Shown piece after piece: positions 1 to 9,125 of a DNA stretch of 64,000 nt. A program made the position numbers and the translations under genes. Under the pieces are notes generated by a model. It was given only the letters and a program-made list of their open reading frames with translations, did no database searches and was not told the origin of the DNA. The stretch lies in the NCBI RefSeq assembly GCF_021117365.1, contig NZ_CP088262.1, positions 3,536,501-3,600,500 of the forward strand, written 5' to 3'. Positions within the stretch are counted from its first letter, which is position 1. Every line of letters begins with the position of its first letter. Source of the stretch: Nocardioides sp. cx-173 (GTDB taxonomy: Bacteria > Actinomycetota > Actinomycetes > Propionibacteriales > Nocardioidaceae).

Positions 1-249
1 ACCGAGACCTGGAAGGACGGCTCCGGGGGCGCCGTCGACATCAGCGCCCCGGGCAAGCCGACCAAGGTCACCGGCACCGTCGCGCTGCGCGAGGCCGGCA
101 CCGGGACGATCCAGACCGTCGAGCTGGACGCCAAGGTCAAGGTGCCGCTGGTCGGCGGCAAGCTCGAGCAGCTCCTCGTCGACACCCTCCAGAGCGCCTA
201 CGCCAAGGAGCAACAGGTCGGCACGGCCTGGCTGGCAGGTGAGCGGTGA
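1..249 (+). CDS. DUF2505 domain protein, C-terminal part (5' end outside window)
   Basis: The reading frame is open from base 1 and ends at TGA 247-249. The visible 82 residues closely resemble the C-terminal half of the next gene, sharing the pattern ETW..G..(V/I)DI..PGKP and then V(P/K)VPLVGGK(L/I)E.L. DUF2505 proteins are actinobacterial and related to the START/SRPBCC fold; their function is unknown. The stop overlaps the GTG of the following paralogue by 4 bases (GTGA), so the two are probably translated together. The N-terminus is outside the window. Confidence 0.85.
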   Translation, partial: TETWKDGSGGAVDISAPGKPTKVTGTVALREAGTGTIQTVELDAKVKVPLVGGKLEQLLVDTLQSAYAKEQQVGTAWLAGER

Positions 250-734
250 GCCGCGAGGTCCTCCACCGGCTCACCTACAACGCGCCGCCCGAGCGGGTCG
301 CCGCGATGCTGCGCGACGCCGACTTCCGGCGTGAGGTCTGCGCCGCCATCGGCATGAGCCGGGCCGAGGTGTCGGTGTCGGTGGCGGAGGACAGCGACTC
401 CGCCGAGATCGTCCTCGACCAGTGGCAGCCCACCTCCGACCTGCCGGCGTTCGTGAGGAAGCTCGTGGGCGAGGAGACCCACATCGTCCAGACCGAGTCG
501 TGGGCCGGGGCCACCCGGGGCGACATCGTGGTCACGATCCCCGGCAAGCCCGGCGACATGAGCGGCACGGCCGTGCTCACCGATGAGGCCGGCGTGACCA
601 CCGAGACCGTCGCGCTGACGATCACGGTGGGGGTCCCGCTGGTGGGCGGCAAGATCGAGGCCCTGATCGGCGACATGCTGCTGGACGCCCTCAAGACCGA
701 GAACCGCCTGGGGCGCGACTACCTCTCGCGCTGA
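246..734 (+). CDS. DUF2505 domain-containing protein
   Basis: 162 residues beginning at a GTG that overlaps the previous stop (GTGA). The protein starts MSREVLHRLTYNAPPERVAA, typical of the SRPBCC-like DUF2505 family, in which an N-terminal strand and helix line a hydrophobic pocket. The central VQTESWAGATRGDIVVTIPG and the PLVGGKIE stretch match the partial gene upstream, so this is a tandem duplication. There is no signal peptide or membrane segment. The ligand is unknown; a role in binding a lipid or other hydrophobic molecule would be inference from the fold. The last 16 bases overlap the end of the convergent small membrane protein. Confidence 0.85.
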   Translation: MSREVLHRLTYNAPPERVAAMLRDADFRREVCAAIGMSRAEVSVSVAEDSDSAEIVLDQWQPTSDLPAFVRKLVGEETHIVQTESWAGATRGDIVVTIPGKPGDMSGTAVLTDEAGVTTETVALTITVGVPLVGGKIEALIGDMLLDALKTENRLGRDYLSR

Positions 735-919
735 CCCTCGGCCTCGTCCTCGGCGGCCCCGTCCTCCGAGGCCGCGTCCTCCGCGGCCTCCTGTCGCCGC
801 CGTACGGCGATCACGATCCCCAGCACCACGAACGGCCCGAAGGCCAGCGCGATCGTCAGCGCCTGCTCCACCGGGTGGAGGGCGCCGAGGTGCAGCGGGA
901 CGAGGTTCATCGGAACCAT
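719..919 (-). CDS. small single-pass membrane protein
   Basis: 66 residues. A hydrophobic helix at about residues 19-40 (LTIALAFGPFVVLGIVIAV) is followed by RRR and a highly acidic, Ala/Glu/Asp-rich tail (EAAEDAASEDGAAEDEAEGQ). The positive-inside rule puts the charged tail in the cytoplasm. No family is recognised. It converges on the DUF2505 gene with a 16-base overlap at the 3' ends. The start is ATG at 919, with a second in-frame ATG at codon 4. It could be an over-call, but the helix followed by a charged tail is common in real actinobacterial small proteins. Confidence 0.6.
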   Translation of the reverse strand: MVPMNLVPLHLGALHPVEQALTIALAFGPFVVLGIVIAVRRRQEAAEDAASEDGAAEDEAEGQRER

Positions 920-947
920 TCTCCCCTACCGGTCCCAGGCGAGCCCC

Positions 948-1586
948 CTCGGTGGTCGAGGTCCGAAGGCGCCCCCGCCCCTCGGTGGTCGAGGTCCGAA
1001 GGCACCTCCGCCCCTCGGTGGTCGAGGTGCGAAGGCGCCCCGCGCCTGAGCCTCGAGACCCCGTGAGACACGCAGGGCGGCGACCAACCGGGTCACCGCC
1101 CTGCCCCACTCACCGGGTCTCGAGGCTCGTCGCTGACGCTCCTCGCACCTCGACCACCGAACCACCACACGCCCCTCGGTGGTCGAGGCGCGAAGGCGCC
1201 CCCGCCCCTCGGTGGTCGAGGTCCGAAGGCACCTCCGCCCCTCGGTGGTCGAGGTGCGAAGGCGCCCCGCGCCTGAGCCTCGAGACCCCGTGAGACACGC
1301 AGGGCGGCGACCAACCGGGTCACCGCCCTGCCCCACTCACCGGGTCTCGAGGCTCGTCGCTGACGCTCCTCGCACCTCGACCACCGAACCACCACACGCC
1401 CCTCGGTGGTCGAGGCGCGAAGGCGCCCCCGCCCCTCGGTGGTCGAGGTGCGAAGGCGCCCCGCGCCTGAGCCTCGAGACCCCGCGAGACACGCAGGGCG
1501 GCGACCAACCGGGTCACCGCCCTGCCCCACTCACCGGGTCTCGAGGCTCGTCGCTGGCGCTCCTCGTACCTCGACCAGCGAACCAC
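948..1586. repeat. 227-bp tandem repeat array with 33-bp sub-repeats and internal inverted repeats
   Basis: Three head-to-tail copies start at 948, 1175 and 1402 (period 227). Each begins with a 33-bp sub-unit starting CTCGGTGGTCGAG, at 948/981/1014, 1175/1208/1241 and 1402/1435, so the last copy lacks one sub-unit. Each copy then has GAGCCTCGAGACCC, a GC-rich centre, GGGTCTCGAGGCTC, and TCGCACCTCGACCACCGA. The last of these is the exact reverse complement of TCGGTGGTCGAGGTGCGA near the start, so every copy can fold into a long hairpin. The long open frames across the array (for example 1179-1616) are low-complexity Arg/Pro translations and are not called as genes. Confidence 0.95.
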
Positions 1587-1597
1587 CGCGCCGTGCC

Positions 1598-3226
<1,629 letters not shown>

Positions 3227-3270
3227 GCTTCGGATGTTGTCACCCGCCGGTCGGGTTGTCGAAGCCGCCG

Positions 3271-3603
3271 TCAGGCGCCGCCGACCAGCTCCGGGAGCTC
3301 CTGGGTGGCGAACCAGGCCAGGTCGTCGTCGGGGTCGGTGAAGTCCTCGACGTCGGCGTGCGCCGCCACCACCCGTCGCAGGGCGATCGGCCGGCCCTCC
3401 GAGGCGACCTCGGCGACCACGACCACCCGGCGCCCCGCGCCGCCGATCAGCTCGGCCGACTCGTCAGCGGCGGTCATGAGGGCGGCGTACTCCGACTCCT
3501 CGTCGTCGTCCGGCGGCGAGATCGGCTCGGCCGGCCAGGGGACCTCGCCGGCCGAGAGCCAGTCCGCGAGCAGCTCCAGCGAGGCGGGCACGTAGACGCG
3601 CAT
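3271..3603 (-). CDS. DUF6912 family protein
   Basis: 110 residues from ATG at 3603, starting MRVYVPASLELLADWLSAG, the typical beginning of the actinobacterial DUF6912 family of unknown function. The middle is acidic (SPPDDDEESEYAALM) and is followed by a beta-strand-rich RRVVVVAEVASEGR region. There is no membrane segment or signal. The gene begins 3 bases after the stop of the upstream acyltransferase gene (stop codon 3606-3608), so the two are probably co-transcribed. A longer frame reaching to 4728 is a shadow of that acyltransferase and is not used. Confidence 0.8.
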   Translation of the reverse strand: MRVYVPASLELLADWLSAGEVPWPAEPISPPDDDEESEYAALMTAADESAELIGGAGRRVVVVAEVASEGRPIALRRVVAAHADVEDFTDPDDDLAWFATQELPELVGGA

Positions 3604-3605
3604 CC

Positions 3606-5075
3606 TCAGCCCTTCTTCTTCTTCGGCTGTTTCTTCGCGTCGGGGCGGGCGGTCTGCCGCCGGCCGCGCGGCGCCCGCGATCCCGAGCCGGTCGACGCCT
3701 CGACCAGCTCGTCGAGCGCCTCCTGGATGCACGTGCCGAGGAGGTCGGCGTCCGGGATCTGCACCCGGTCGGCGGTGAGGCCGTAGAACACCCGCCCGTG
3801 GTACGACGTCACGCCGATCGCCAGCGGGTGCCCGGTGAGCAGCGGCGGCACGGGGTAGCTGCTGACCATGCGCGCGCCGGCGGCGTACAGCGGGGACTGC
3901 GGCCCCGGGACGTTGGTGACGTTGAGCCGGTAGCTGCGGCGCTCGTCGGACGCGACCCGCGAGCCGATGGCGTGGAACGTGGTGGGAGCGAAGCCCGCGA
4001 TCCCGGCCAGACGGTTGGCCGCCACGCCGCGACCGGTCTCCTTGTGGGCCTGGAAGGAGTAGCTCACCTGGTGCAGTCGGACGAGCGGGCTCGACTCCCC
4101 CACCGGCAGGTCGACGAAGTGGGCCGCGATCTGGCTGCCGAGCGAGGTGGCCTCGAGCTCGGAGTCGATGACCGACACCGGCACCACCGCACGGATCTGG
4201 CGGACCCCCTTGAGCGACTCCCCCCGCGTCATCAGCCACGCGCGCAGCCCGCCGGCCACGGTGGCCAGAATGACGTCGTTGACCGTGCCCCCGTGGGCCT
4301 GGCGAATGGTGCGGTAGTCCTCCAGCGGGGTGTCCAGGGTGACGATGCGCCGCTGCTGGGACAGCCGGCCGGTGATGGGCGACTCCCGGGGAGGGCGCCG
4401 CCCACTGAGCGCGTACGCGACCGCGCGGGTGCGCTGGGCCGTGGCCGACGCCGTGCGCATGGCCGCCCCGGAGTGACCACGCACGGTGTCGACCAGGGTG
4501 TCGGGCTCGGTCAGCGAGTCCCGGAAGGCACCGGTCATCAGCCCCAGCTGCGACGGCCCCCGGCGCGGCGTCCAGCCGTCGCCGCCCAGCTGCTTGGGCG
4601 TGTCGCTGACGTCGAGCAGCACCTGCCCCAGGTCGACGGTGTGCACTCCGTCGACGAGGACCTGGTGGGTCTTGGACAGCAGGGCGATGCGCCCCTCTTC
4701 GAGCCCCTCGACGAAGTAGACCTCCCACAGCGGCCGGGCGCGGTCGAGGGGACGCGAGACGATCCGCGCCACCAGGTCGCGCAGCTGGTCGATCGTGCCA
4801 GGGCGCGGCAGGGCCGAGCGGCGGACGTGGTAGCTCATGTCGAAGTGGTCGTCGTCGACCCAGACCGGGTTGGCCAGCCGCCCGGGGACCGACTGGACCT
4901 TCTGCCGGTAGCGGGGCACGAACGAGATGCGGTCCTCGATCAGCTCGAGCAGCCGGTCGTGGTCGAAGCCCGAGTCACCCGGCTCGAAGATCTCGATGGT
5001 GGCGTTGTGCATCGGGGTCTGAGGAGTCTCCTCCGCCAGGAACGCGAGGTCTCGCGGCCGCAGTCGCTCGCTCAT
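3606..5075 (-). CDS. wax ester synthase/diacylglycerol acyltransferase family protein
   Basis: 489 residues from ATG at 5075 (MSERLRPRDLAFLAEETP). The WS/DGAT layout is clear: an N-terminal condensation-like half, the active-site loop, then a WES_acyltransf C-terminal half with NVPGPQSPLYAAGARM near residue 400. The family normally carries HHxxxDG; here the loop reads HQVLVDG (His137, Gln138, Asp142, Gly143), so the second His is replaced by Gln. This substitution may be normal for one actinobacterial subfamily, but it casts doubt on classical acyltransferase activity. The tail is very Lys-rich (KKQPKKKKG). It is followed closely by the DUF6912 gene. An upstream extension to 5186 looks non-coding and was rejected. 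Confidence 0.85.
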   Translation of the reverse strand: MSERLRPRDLAFLAEETPQTPMHNATIEIFEPGDSGFDHDRLLELIEDRISFVPRYRQKVQSVPGRLANPVWVDDDHFDMSYHVRRSALPRPGTIDQLRDLVARIVSRPLDRARPLWEVYFVEGLEEGRIALLSKTHQVLVDGVHTVDLGQVLLDVSDTPKQLGGDGWTPRRGPSQLGLMTGAFRDSLTEPDTLVDTVRGHSGAAMRTASATAQRTRAVAYALSGRRPPRESPITGRLSQQRRIVTLDTPLEDYRTIRQAHGGTVNDVILATVAGGLRAWLMTRGESLKGVRQIRAVVPVSVIDSELEATSLGSQIAAHFVDLPVGESSPLVRLHQVSYSFQAHKETGRGVAANRLAGIAGFAPTTFHAIGSRVASDERRSYRLNVTNVPGPQSPLYAAGARMVSSYPVPPLLTGHPLAIGVTSYHGRVFYGLTADRVQIPDADLLGTCIQEALDELVEASTGSGSRAPRGRRQTARPDAKKQPKKKKG

Positions 5076-5203
5076 GTGGCGCTCCTCTCCCCGTGGGTGG
5101 ACCCCACGTGGACCCCGCTGATCCGCGCTTGTCTCCCATGGGATTCTGGCAGAGGCGTGCCACCGTCGCGCCACCCCCTCCGTCAACGATAAGGAATCTC
5201 ACC

Positions 5204-5563
5204 ATGCGCCGAACCTTGGCGAGCATGGCCGTGCTCGTGTCGACCCTGGCCACCGTCACCGCGTGCGGCGACGACGAGTCTTCGAACGGCGACGGCGCTG
5301 GGACCGAGACCATCGAGATCACCTTCGAGGGCGACACCGTGACCCCCAACGCCGAGCGCGTGGAGGTCGGCGTGGACCAGCCCGTGGACCTGGTGGTGAC
5401 CGCCGACGAGCCCGGCGAGATCCACGTGCACTCCGACCCGGAGCAGGAGTTCGCGTACGACGCGGGCGAGACCACCTTCGAGCTCGCGATCGACCGGCCG
5501 GGCGTGGTCGAGGTCGAGTCGCACGACCTCGACGTCGTGATCGTCCAGCTCGAGGTCAGCTGA
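5204..5563 (+). CDS. cupredoxin-like secreted lipoprotein
   Basis: 119 residues from ATG at 5204, preceded by AAGGAA 8-13 bases upstream. A lipoprotein signal (MRRTLASMAVLVSTLATVTAC) predicts lipidation at Cys21, followed by an acidic Ser/Gly linker. The domain has a cupredoxin-type pattern (VEVGVDQPVDLVVTADEPGEIHVH and PGVVEVESHDLDVVIVQLEV). Histidines are present, but I do not see a full type-1 copper site with Cys and Met, so metal binding is uncertain. The stop lies 10 bases before the next membrane-protein gene, so the two probably form an operon. A longer upstream frame is ignored because the lipobox start is convincing. Confidence 0.8.
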   Translation: MRRTLASMAVLVSTLATVTACGDDESSNGDGAGTETIEITFEGDTVTPNAERVEVGVDQPVDLVVTADEPGEIHVHSDPEQEFAYDAGETTFELAIDRPGVVEVESHDLDVVIVQLEVS

Positions 5564-5573
5564 CCGCCACGCC

Positions 5574-6905
5574 GTGACCGCCTCCGACAACCCGCTCGCC
5601 CACGGCATCGGCGGCTCCGCCGACCTGCCGATCTCACCCTCCCTGGCCATCGCCGGGGCCGTCGCCGCCCTGGTCGTGTCCTTCACGGTCCTGGCCCTCG
5701 CCTGGCGCACCCCGCGCTACGACTCGAGCAGCAGCGGACGCCCGGCGTGGCCGTGGCTCGACCGCCTGGTGCACTCGTCGGCCTGGCGGGTCGGCCTGCG
5801 GGTGGTCGGGTTCGTCGTGTTCGCCTACGCGGTCATGGTCGCCGTCCTCGGCGAGGACCAGCTCACCAACCCGATCTTCGGGATCTTCTACGTGTGGTGG
5901 TGGGTGGGGCTGGTCCCGCTCTCGCTCCTGTTCGGACCGGTGTGGAGGGCGATCAGCCCGGTCCGCACCATCAACCTCGCCTTCGCCAGGATCTCGGGCA
6001 GCGACCCCGAGGTCGGCATGCTCGAGTACCCGCGGCGGCTGGGCTACTGGCCCGCCGCCCTCGGCCTGTTCGCGTTCGTCTGGCTGGAGCTGGTCTACCC
6101 GTTCAGCACCGAGCTGGGACCGGTGCGGCTGTGGTGCGCGGCCTACGTGGCGATCATGCTGATCGGGGGTGCGCTGTTCGGCAACTCCTTCTACGAGCGC
6201 GCCGACCCGTTCGAGGTCTACTCCACGCTGGTCTCCAAGATGTCGGTCTGGGGCAGCAGCCGCGAGGGCCGGCTCCTGGTCCGCAGCCCGCTGGCCAACC
6301 TGGCCACGGTCGTCGCGCAGCCCGGACTCGTGGCCGTCGTGGCCGTGCTGTTCGGCAGCACCGCCTTCGACTCCTTCCGCGAGTCCTCGGTCTGGGTGCG
6401 CTACGTCCAGTCGACCGACACCTCGTCATTCCTGCTGAACAACCTGGCGCTCGTGGTCTTCTGCGTCGGCGTCGGCCTGATCTTCGCCGCCGGCTGCATG
6501 CTCACCGGCGTCGCGCCCGGCACCGACCGCCGTACCCTGCCGGACCTGTTCGCCCACTCGGTGATCCCGATCGTCGTCGGCTACATCGTGGCCCACTACC
6601 TGAGCTACCTGGTGCACGCCGGGCAGAACACCCTCATCCAGGCCAGCGACCCGTTCGGCAACGGCTCGGACATCCTCGGCACCGGCGACTGGTCGGTGAA
6701 CTACTGGCTCTCCTACCACCCCACCCTGCTCGCCAACATCAAGGTCCTCGCCGTCGTCCTCGGCCACGTCCTCGGCGTCATCGCCGCGCACGATCGCGCC
6801 CTCAAGCTGCTCCCCCGCCGCCACCAGCTCACCGGCCAGCTGCCCCTGCTGTTCGCGATGATCGCCTTCACCGTCGGCGGCCTCTACCTGCTGTTCGCGT
6901 CCTGA
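5574..6905 (+). CDS. polytopic membrane protein of unknown function
   Basis: 443 residues from GTG at 5574. The N-terminus has AHGIGGSADLPISPSLAIAG followed by a long hydrophobic helix; about eight to nine membrane spans follow. The HGxxG..DLPI start resembles a family of bacterial membrane proteins sometimes labelled 'fenitrothion hydrolase' in databases; I know of no solid evidence for that activity and do not adopt it. Conserved-looking polar residues sit in or near helices (FYVWWWVGLVPLSLLFGPVW, HYLSYLVHAGQNTLIQ). It is paired with the cupredoxin-like lipoprotein upstream, which suggests a role at the outer face of the membrane, perhaps in metal handling or respiration. That is inference. 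It ends in a hairpin shared with the converging TadZ-like gene. Confidence 0.8.
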   Translation: MTASDNPLAHGIGGSADLPISPSLAIAGAVAALVVSFTVLALAWRTPRYDSSSSGRPAWPWLDRLVHSSAWRVGLRVVGFVVFAYAVMVAVLGEDQLTNPIFGIFYVWWWVGLVPLSLLFGPVWRAISPVRTINLAFARISGSDPEVGMLEYPRRLGYWPAALGLFAFVWLELVYPFSTELGPVRLWCAAYVAIMLIGGALFGNSFYERADPFEVYSTLVSKMSVWGSSREGRLLVRSPLANLATVVAQPGLVAVVAVLFGSTAFDSFRESSVWVRYVQSTDTSSFLLNNLALVVFCVGVGLIFAAGCMLTGVAPGTDRRTLPDLFAHSVIPIVVGYIVAHYLSYLVHAGQNTLIQASDPFGNGSDILGTGDWSVNYWLSYHPTLLANIKVLAVVLGHVLGVIAAHDRALKLLPRRHQLTGQLPLLFAMIAFTVGGLYLLFAS

Positions 6906-6932
6906 CCTGACCGAGGAACGAGGTCGGGTCAG
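6902..6932. terminator. bidirectional hairpin between convergent genes (GAGGAACGA loop)
   Basis: CTGACCTGACC (6902-6912) and GGTCGGGTCAG (6922-6932) pair over 11 positions with one possible G-U, closing the 9-base loop GAGGAACGA. The left arm contains the stop codon of the 5574 gene and the right arm contains the stop codon of the TadZ-like gene, so it could end transcription from both sides. There is no U-tract. The loop sequence recurs in hairpins at 12379 and 12433. Confidence 0.6.
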
Positions 6933-8107
6933 ACGACGATCGCGTCGGCCAGCGACGAGACCGCCCGCAGCAGCGGCGAGTCGCCCGACTCGACGAGCGT
7001 GCGGCCGGTGACGAGCGCCCGGTCGACGGCGCTGCGGTCGTCGGGCAGGAAGTGCAGCCCGGAGAGCCGGGTGAAGCCGCCCACCATCCCGGCGATGTCC
7101 TTCTCCGACCAGCCCAGGCTGGGACGCATCCGGTTGACGACGACGCGCACGGCCGCACCGCCGGTGTGCTCGCGTACCTCGACCAGGGCCCGGGCCAGCC
7201 GCGAGAGCCCGACCGGGTCGGCGGTCCCCACGACGAGCACCTCGTCGGCCGCCTCCAACGCACCGCGGGTCAGCTGGTTGCGACCCGGCCGGGTGCCGTA
7301 GTCCTGGCCGGGCTCGTCCTCCAGGCTGAACCCGGTGTCGATGACGACGTCGCCGCGCTCGCGGGCCACCTCCAGCAGGGCCTCCACGGTCCCGGCGCGC
7401 ACCTCGACCCATCGGTCCGCGCGCGGCAGGCCGGTCACGACCGAGAGGTGCGGTCCGACCGCGCGCTGCACGGAGGCGAGACGCTCGGCGAGCAGCCCGC
7501 TGGTGGCGAGGCGCGCCGCGGAGAGCAGGCCGGACACCTCGTCCAGGATGCCGAGCTGCTGGGCGACGCTGCCGCCGTAGGGGTCGGCGTCCACGAGGAT
7601 CGTGCGCCGCCTGCGGCGCGCCAGCTCCGCGGCCAGCCCGGCGGCGACCGTCGTACGGCCCGGGGCGCCGGCGGGCCCCCAGACGGCCAGGACCCGCCCG
7701 CCGGGGCCGGGAGGCGCGCCGGCGTCGGCCGGCTCGGGCAGCATCGGTGGCGCGGGCTCGTCGGCGCCGAGGACTGCGTCGGGCAGCGTGTCGAGGCCGT
7801 CGTCGGGGACCAGCGTCGCGATGCCGATGCGCGAGGCCCGGACCCGGCCGCCCTCCCACGCCTCGGCCGGCACCACCGCGACCGGGCGAACGTCGTAGCG
7901 GCGCAGGTGGTCGACCGCCGCCACGTCCAGGCCGGGGGTGTCCAGGCCGAGCACCGCCACGTCGGCCTGCCCGGCGGAGGCGGATGCGAGCAGGTCGTCG
8001 ACGTCCACGCACCGCTTGAGGACGACGATGTCGCGGTGGCCGCCGAGCAGGGTCAGGGCGGGAGACTCCCAGGCGGCGCCGGAGGCGACGACCAGGACGA
8101 CGATCAT
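6929..8107 (-). CDS. TadZ/CpaE-like P-loop ATPase
   Basis: 392 residues from ATG at 8107, overlapping the upstream stop by one base (TGATG). The first ~130 residues form a receiver-like domain (MIVVLVVASGAAWESPALTL...). It is followed by a ParA/MinD-type ATPase with a deviant Walker A (WGPAGAPGRTTVAAGLA) and ILVDADPYGGSVAQ, and then DVVIDTGFSLED. This architecture is that of TadZ/CpaE proteins, which position the Tad/Flp pilus machine. No tadA, tadB or pilin genes are in the window, so it may serve another polar or secretion system. It forms an operon with the SAF-domain gene upstream. Confidence 0.8.
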   Translation of the reverse strand: MIVVLVVASGAAWESPALTLLGGHRDIVVLKRCVDVDDLLASASAGQADVAVLGLDTPGLDVAAVDHLRRYDVRPVAVVPAEAWEGGRVRASRIGIATLVPDDGLDTLPDAVLGADEPAPPMLPEPADAGAPPGPGGRVLAVWGPAGAPGRTTVAAGLAAELARRRRRTILVDADPYGGSVAQQLGILDEVSGLLSAARLATSGLLAERLASVQRAVGPHLSVVTGLPRADRWVEVRAGTVEALLEVARERGDVVIDTGFSLEDEPGQDYGTRPGRNQLTRGALEAADEVLVVGTADPVGLSRLARALVEVREHTGGAAVRVVVNRMRPSLGWSEKDIAGMVGGFTRLSGLHFLPDDRSAVDRALVTGRTLVESGDSPLLRAVSSLADAIVV

Positions 8108-8790
8108 CAGCCGCGCCGCACCACGGTGAGCACAGGGCTGTCGAAAGAGTTGAGCAGCTCGAAGAATGCCTGCGCGTCGCGCTCCGGCACCGCGAGGTCG
8201 AGCTGGCGCTCCCCGCTGGCGCCGAAGGTGTCGTCGAGCCCGGGGGCGGCGACCACCGTCACCGCCTGGAGGGCCGGCTCCCCCGGCCCGCCGGGGCCCG
8301 GGGCCTGCGGGTCGGTCGAGCGCGCGACGATGAAGACGTCGACGACCGAGCCGGCGCCGACCGAGGCCGGCACCCGCTCCGCTGAGACGGAGATCGGCAC
8401 CTGGAGGGTGTCGGTCTGCTCGGCCGGGCCGACCGCGCCCCGCGGCAGCAGCTCGCCCTCCCCGACGCCGCGCAGCAGCTCCAGGTCGGCGGGCAGGGCG
8501 TCGTCGCTGGTGAAGTAGCGGTCCAGCTGCGCGTCGTCGGCGAAGCGCACCCGGTGGGCGACCAGGTCGTCCTCGGTGACCAGGTCGCCGGCGCCCATGT
8601 CGGTCGCGACGCCCCACACCGAGACCGTGTCGTCGGCGGCGGCGAGCAGGCGCGCGCCCCCGACGACCGAGGCCGCGACGATCGCGACGCCGATCCACAG
8701 GCGCGGGTCGCGCCAGCCCGGCGTGGCCGCACGCACCGCGGGCGGTGGTGGCGCCGCGCCCGGGCTCCCGAGGTTCCTGGACACGAGCAC
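8107..8790 (-). CDS. SAF domain protein (CpaB/RcpC-like)
   Basis: 227 residues from GTG at 8790 (a second GTG lies at codon 3). A single membrane helix at about residues 31-50 (LWIGVAIVAASVVGGARLLA) is followed by a SAF domain (VWGVATDMGAGDLVTEDDLVAHRVRF...LLPRGAV) and an RcpC-like C-terminal domain. In Tad systems the CpaB/RcpC protein binds the periplasmic or wall side of the secretion channel. Its coupling with the TadZ-like gene (TGATG overlap) supports a shared role. The Pro-rich N-terminus is probably cytoplasmic. Confidence 0.8.
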   Translation of the reverse strand: MLVSRNLGSPGAAPPPPAVRAATPGWRDPRLWIGVAIVAASVVGGARLLAAADDTVSVWGVATDMGAGDLVTEDDLVAHRVRFADDAQLDRYFTSDDALPADLELLRGVGEGELLPRGAVGPAEQTDTLQVPISVSAERVPASVGAGSVVDVFIVARSTDPQAPGPGGPGEPALQAVTVVAAPGLDDTFGASGERQLDLAVPERDAQAFFELLNSFDSPVLTVVRRG

Positions 8791-8885
8791 ATCATGCCTC
8801 CGTCGGCCGCCCCGGTCACCCGCTCCTCCACAGGGGTACGGCGGTCAGGTGTCACGGCTGGGGCGCAAGGTGCGACCATGGGCCC

Positions 8886-9122
8886 ATGCCCGACACGCCC
8901 CGCTTCCTGACGCTGGCCGACGTGGCCGAGGTTCTCAACACCTCCAGCGCCCAGGTCTACGCGCTGGTCCGCCGCGGCGACCTGCCCGCGATCAAGATCG
9001 GCGGGCGTGGGCAGTGGCGCGTGGAGTCCAGCATGCTGGAGGACTACATCGCCCGGATGTACCAGCAGGCCGAGGACTACGTGGCCAAGCACCCGTTCGT
9101 GGAGTCCGAGGCGCCGGAGTAG
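8886..9122 (+). CDS. small helix-turn-helix (excisionase-type) DNA-binding protein
   Basis: 78 residues from ATG at 8886. The MerR/excisionase-type HTH is complete: RFLTLADVAEVLNTSSAQVY, then ALVRRGDLPAIKIGGRGQWR, a helix-turn-helix followed by a short wing. The C-terminal helix (LEDYIARMYQQAEDYVAK) is amphipathic and could dimerise. It is divergent from the SAF/TadZ-like operon with 95 bp between, so it might regulate it, although the targets are unknown. The stop lies 4 bases from the end of the convergent htrA-like gene. The longer frame beginning at 8745 has no good start context. Confidence 0.85.
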   Translation: MPDTPRFLTLADVAEVLNTSSAQVYALVRRGDLPAIKIGGRGQWRVESSMLEDYIARMYQQAEDYVAKHPFVESEAPE

Positions 9123-9125
9123 GGC

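Noticed and set aside
948..1586. CRISPR array.
   Set aside because: Sub-repeats of 33 bp have no unique spacers between them, the larger unit is 227 bp, and no cas genes are near.
6929..8790. A complete Tad/Flp pilus locus.
   Set aside because: Only TadZ-like and SAF/RcpC-like genes are present; no ATPase TadA, TadB/C or pilin gene is in the window.
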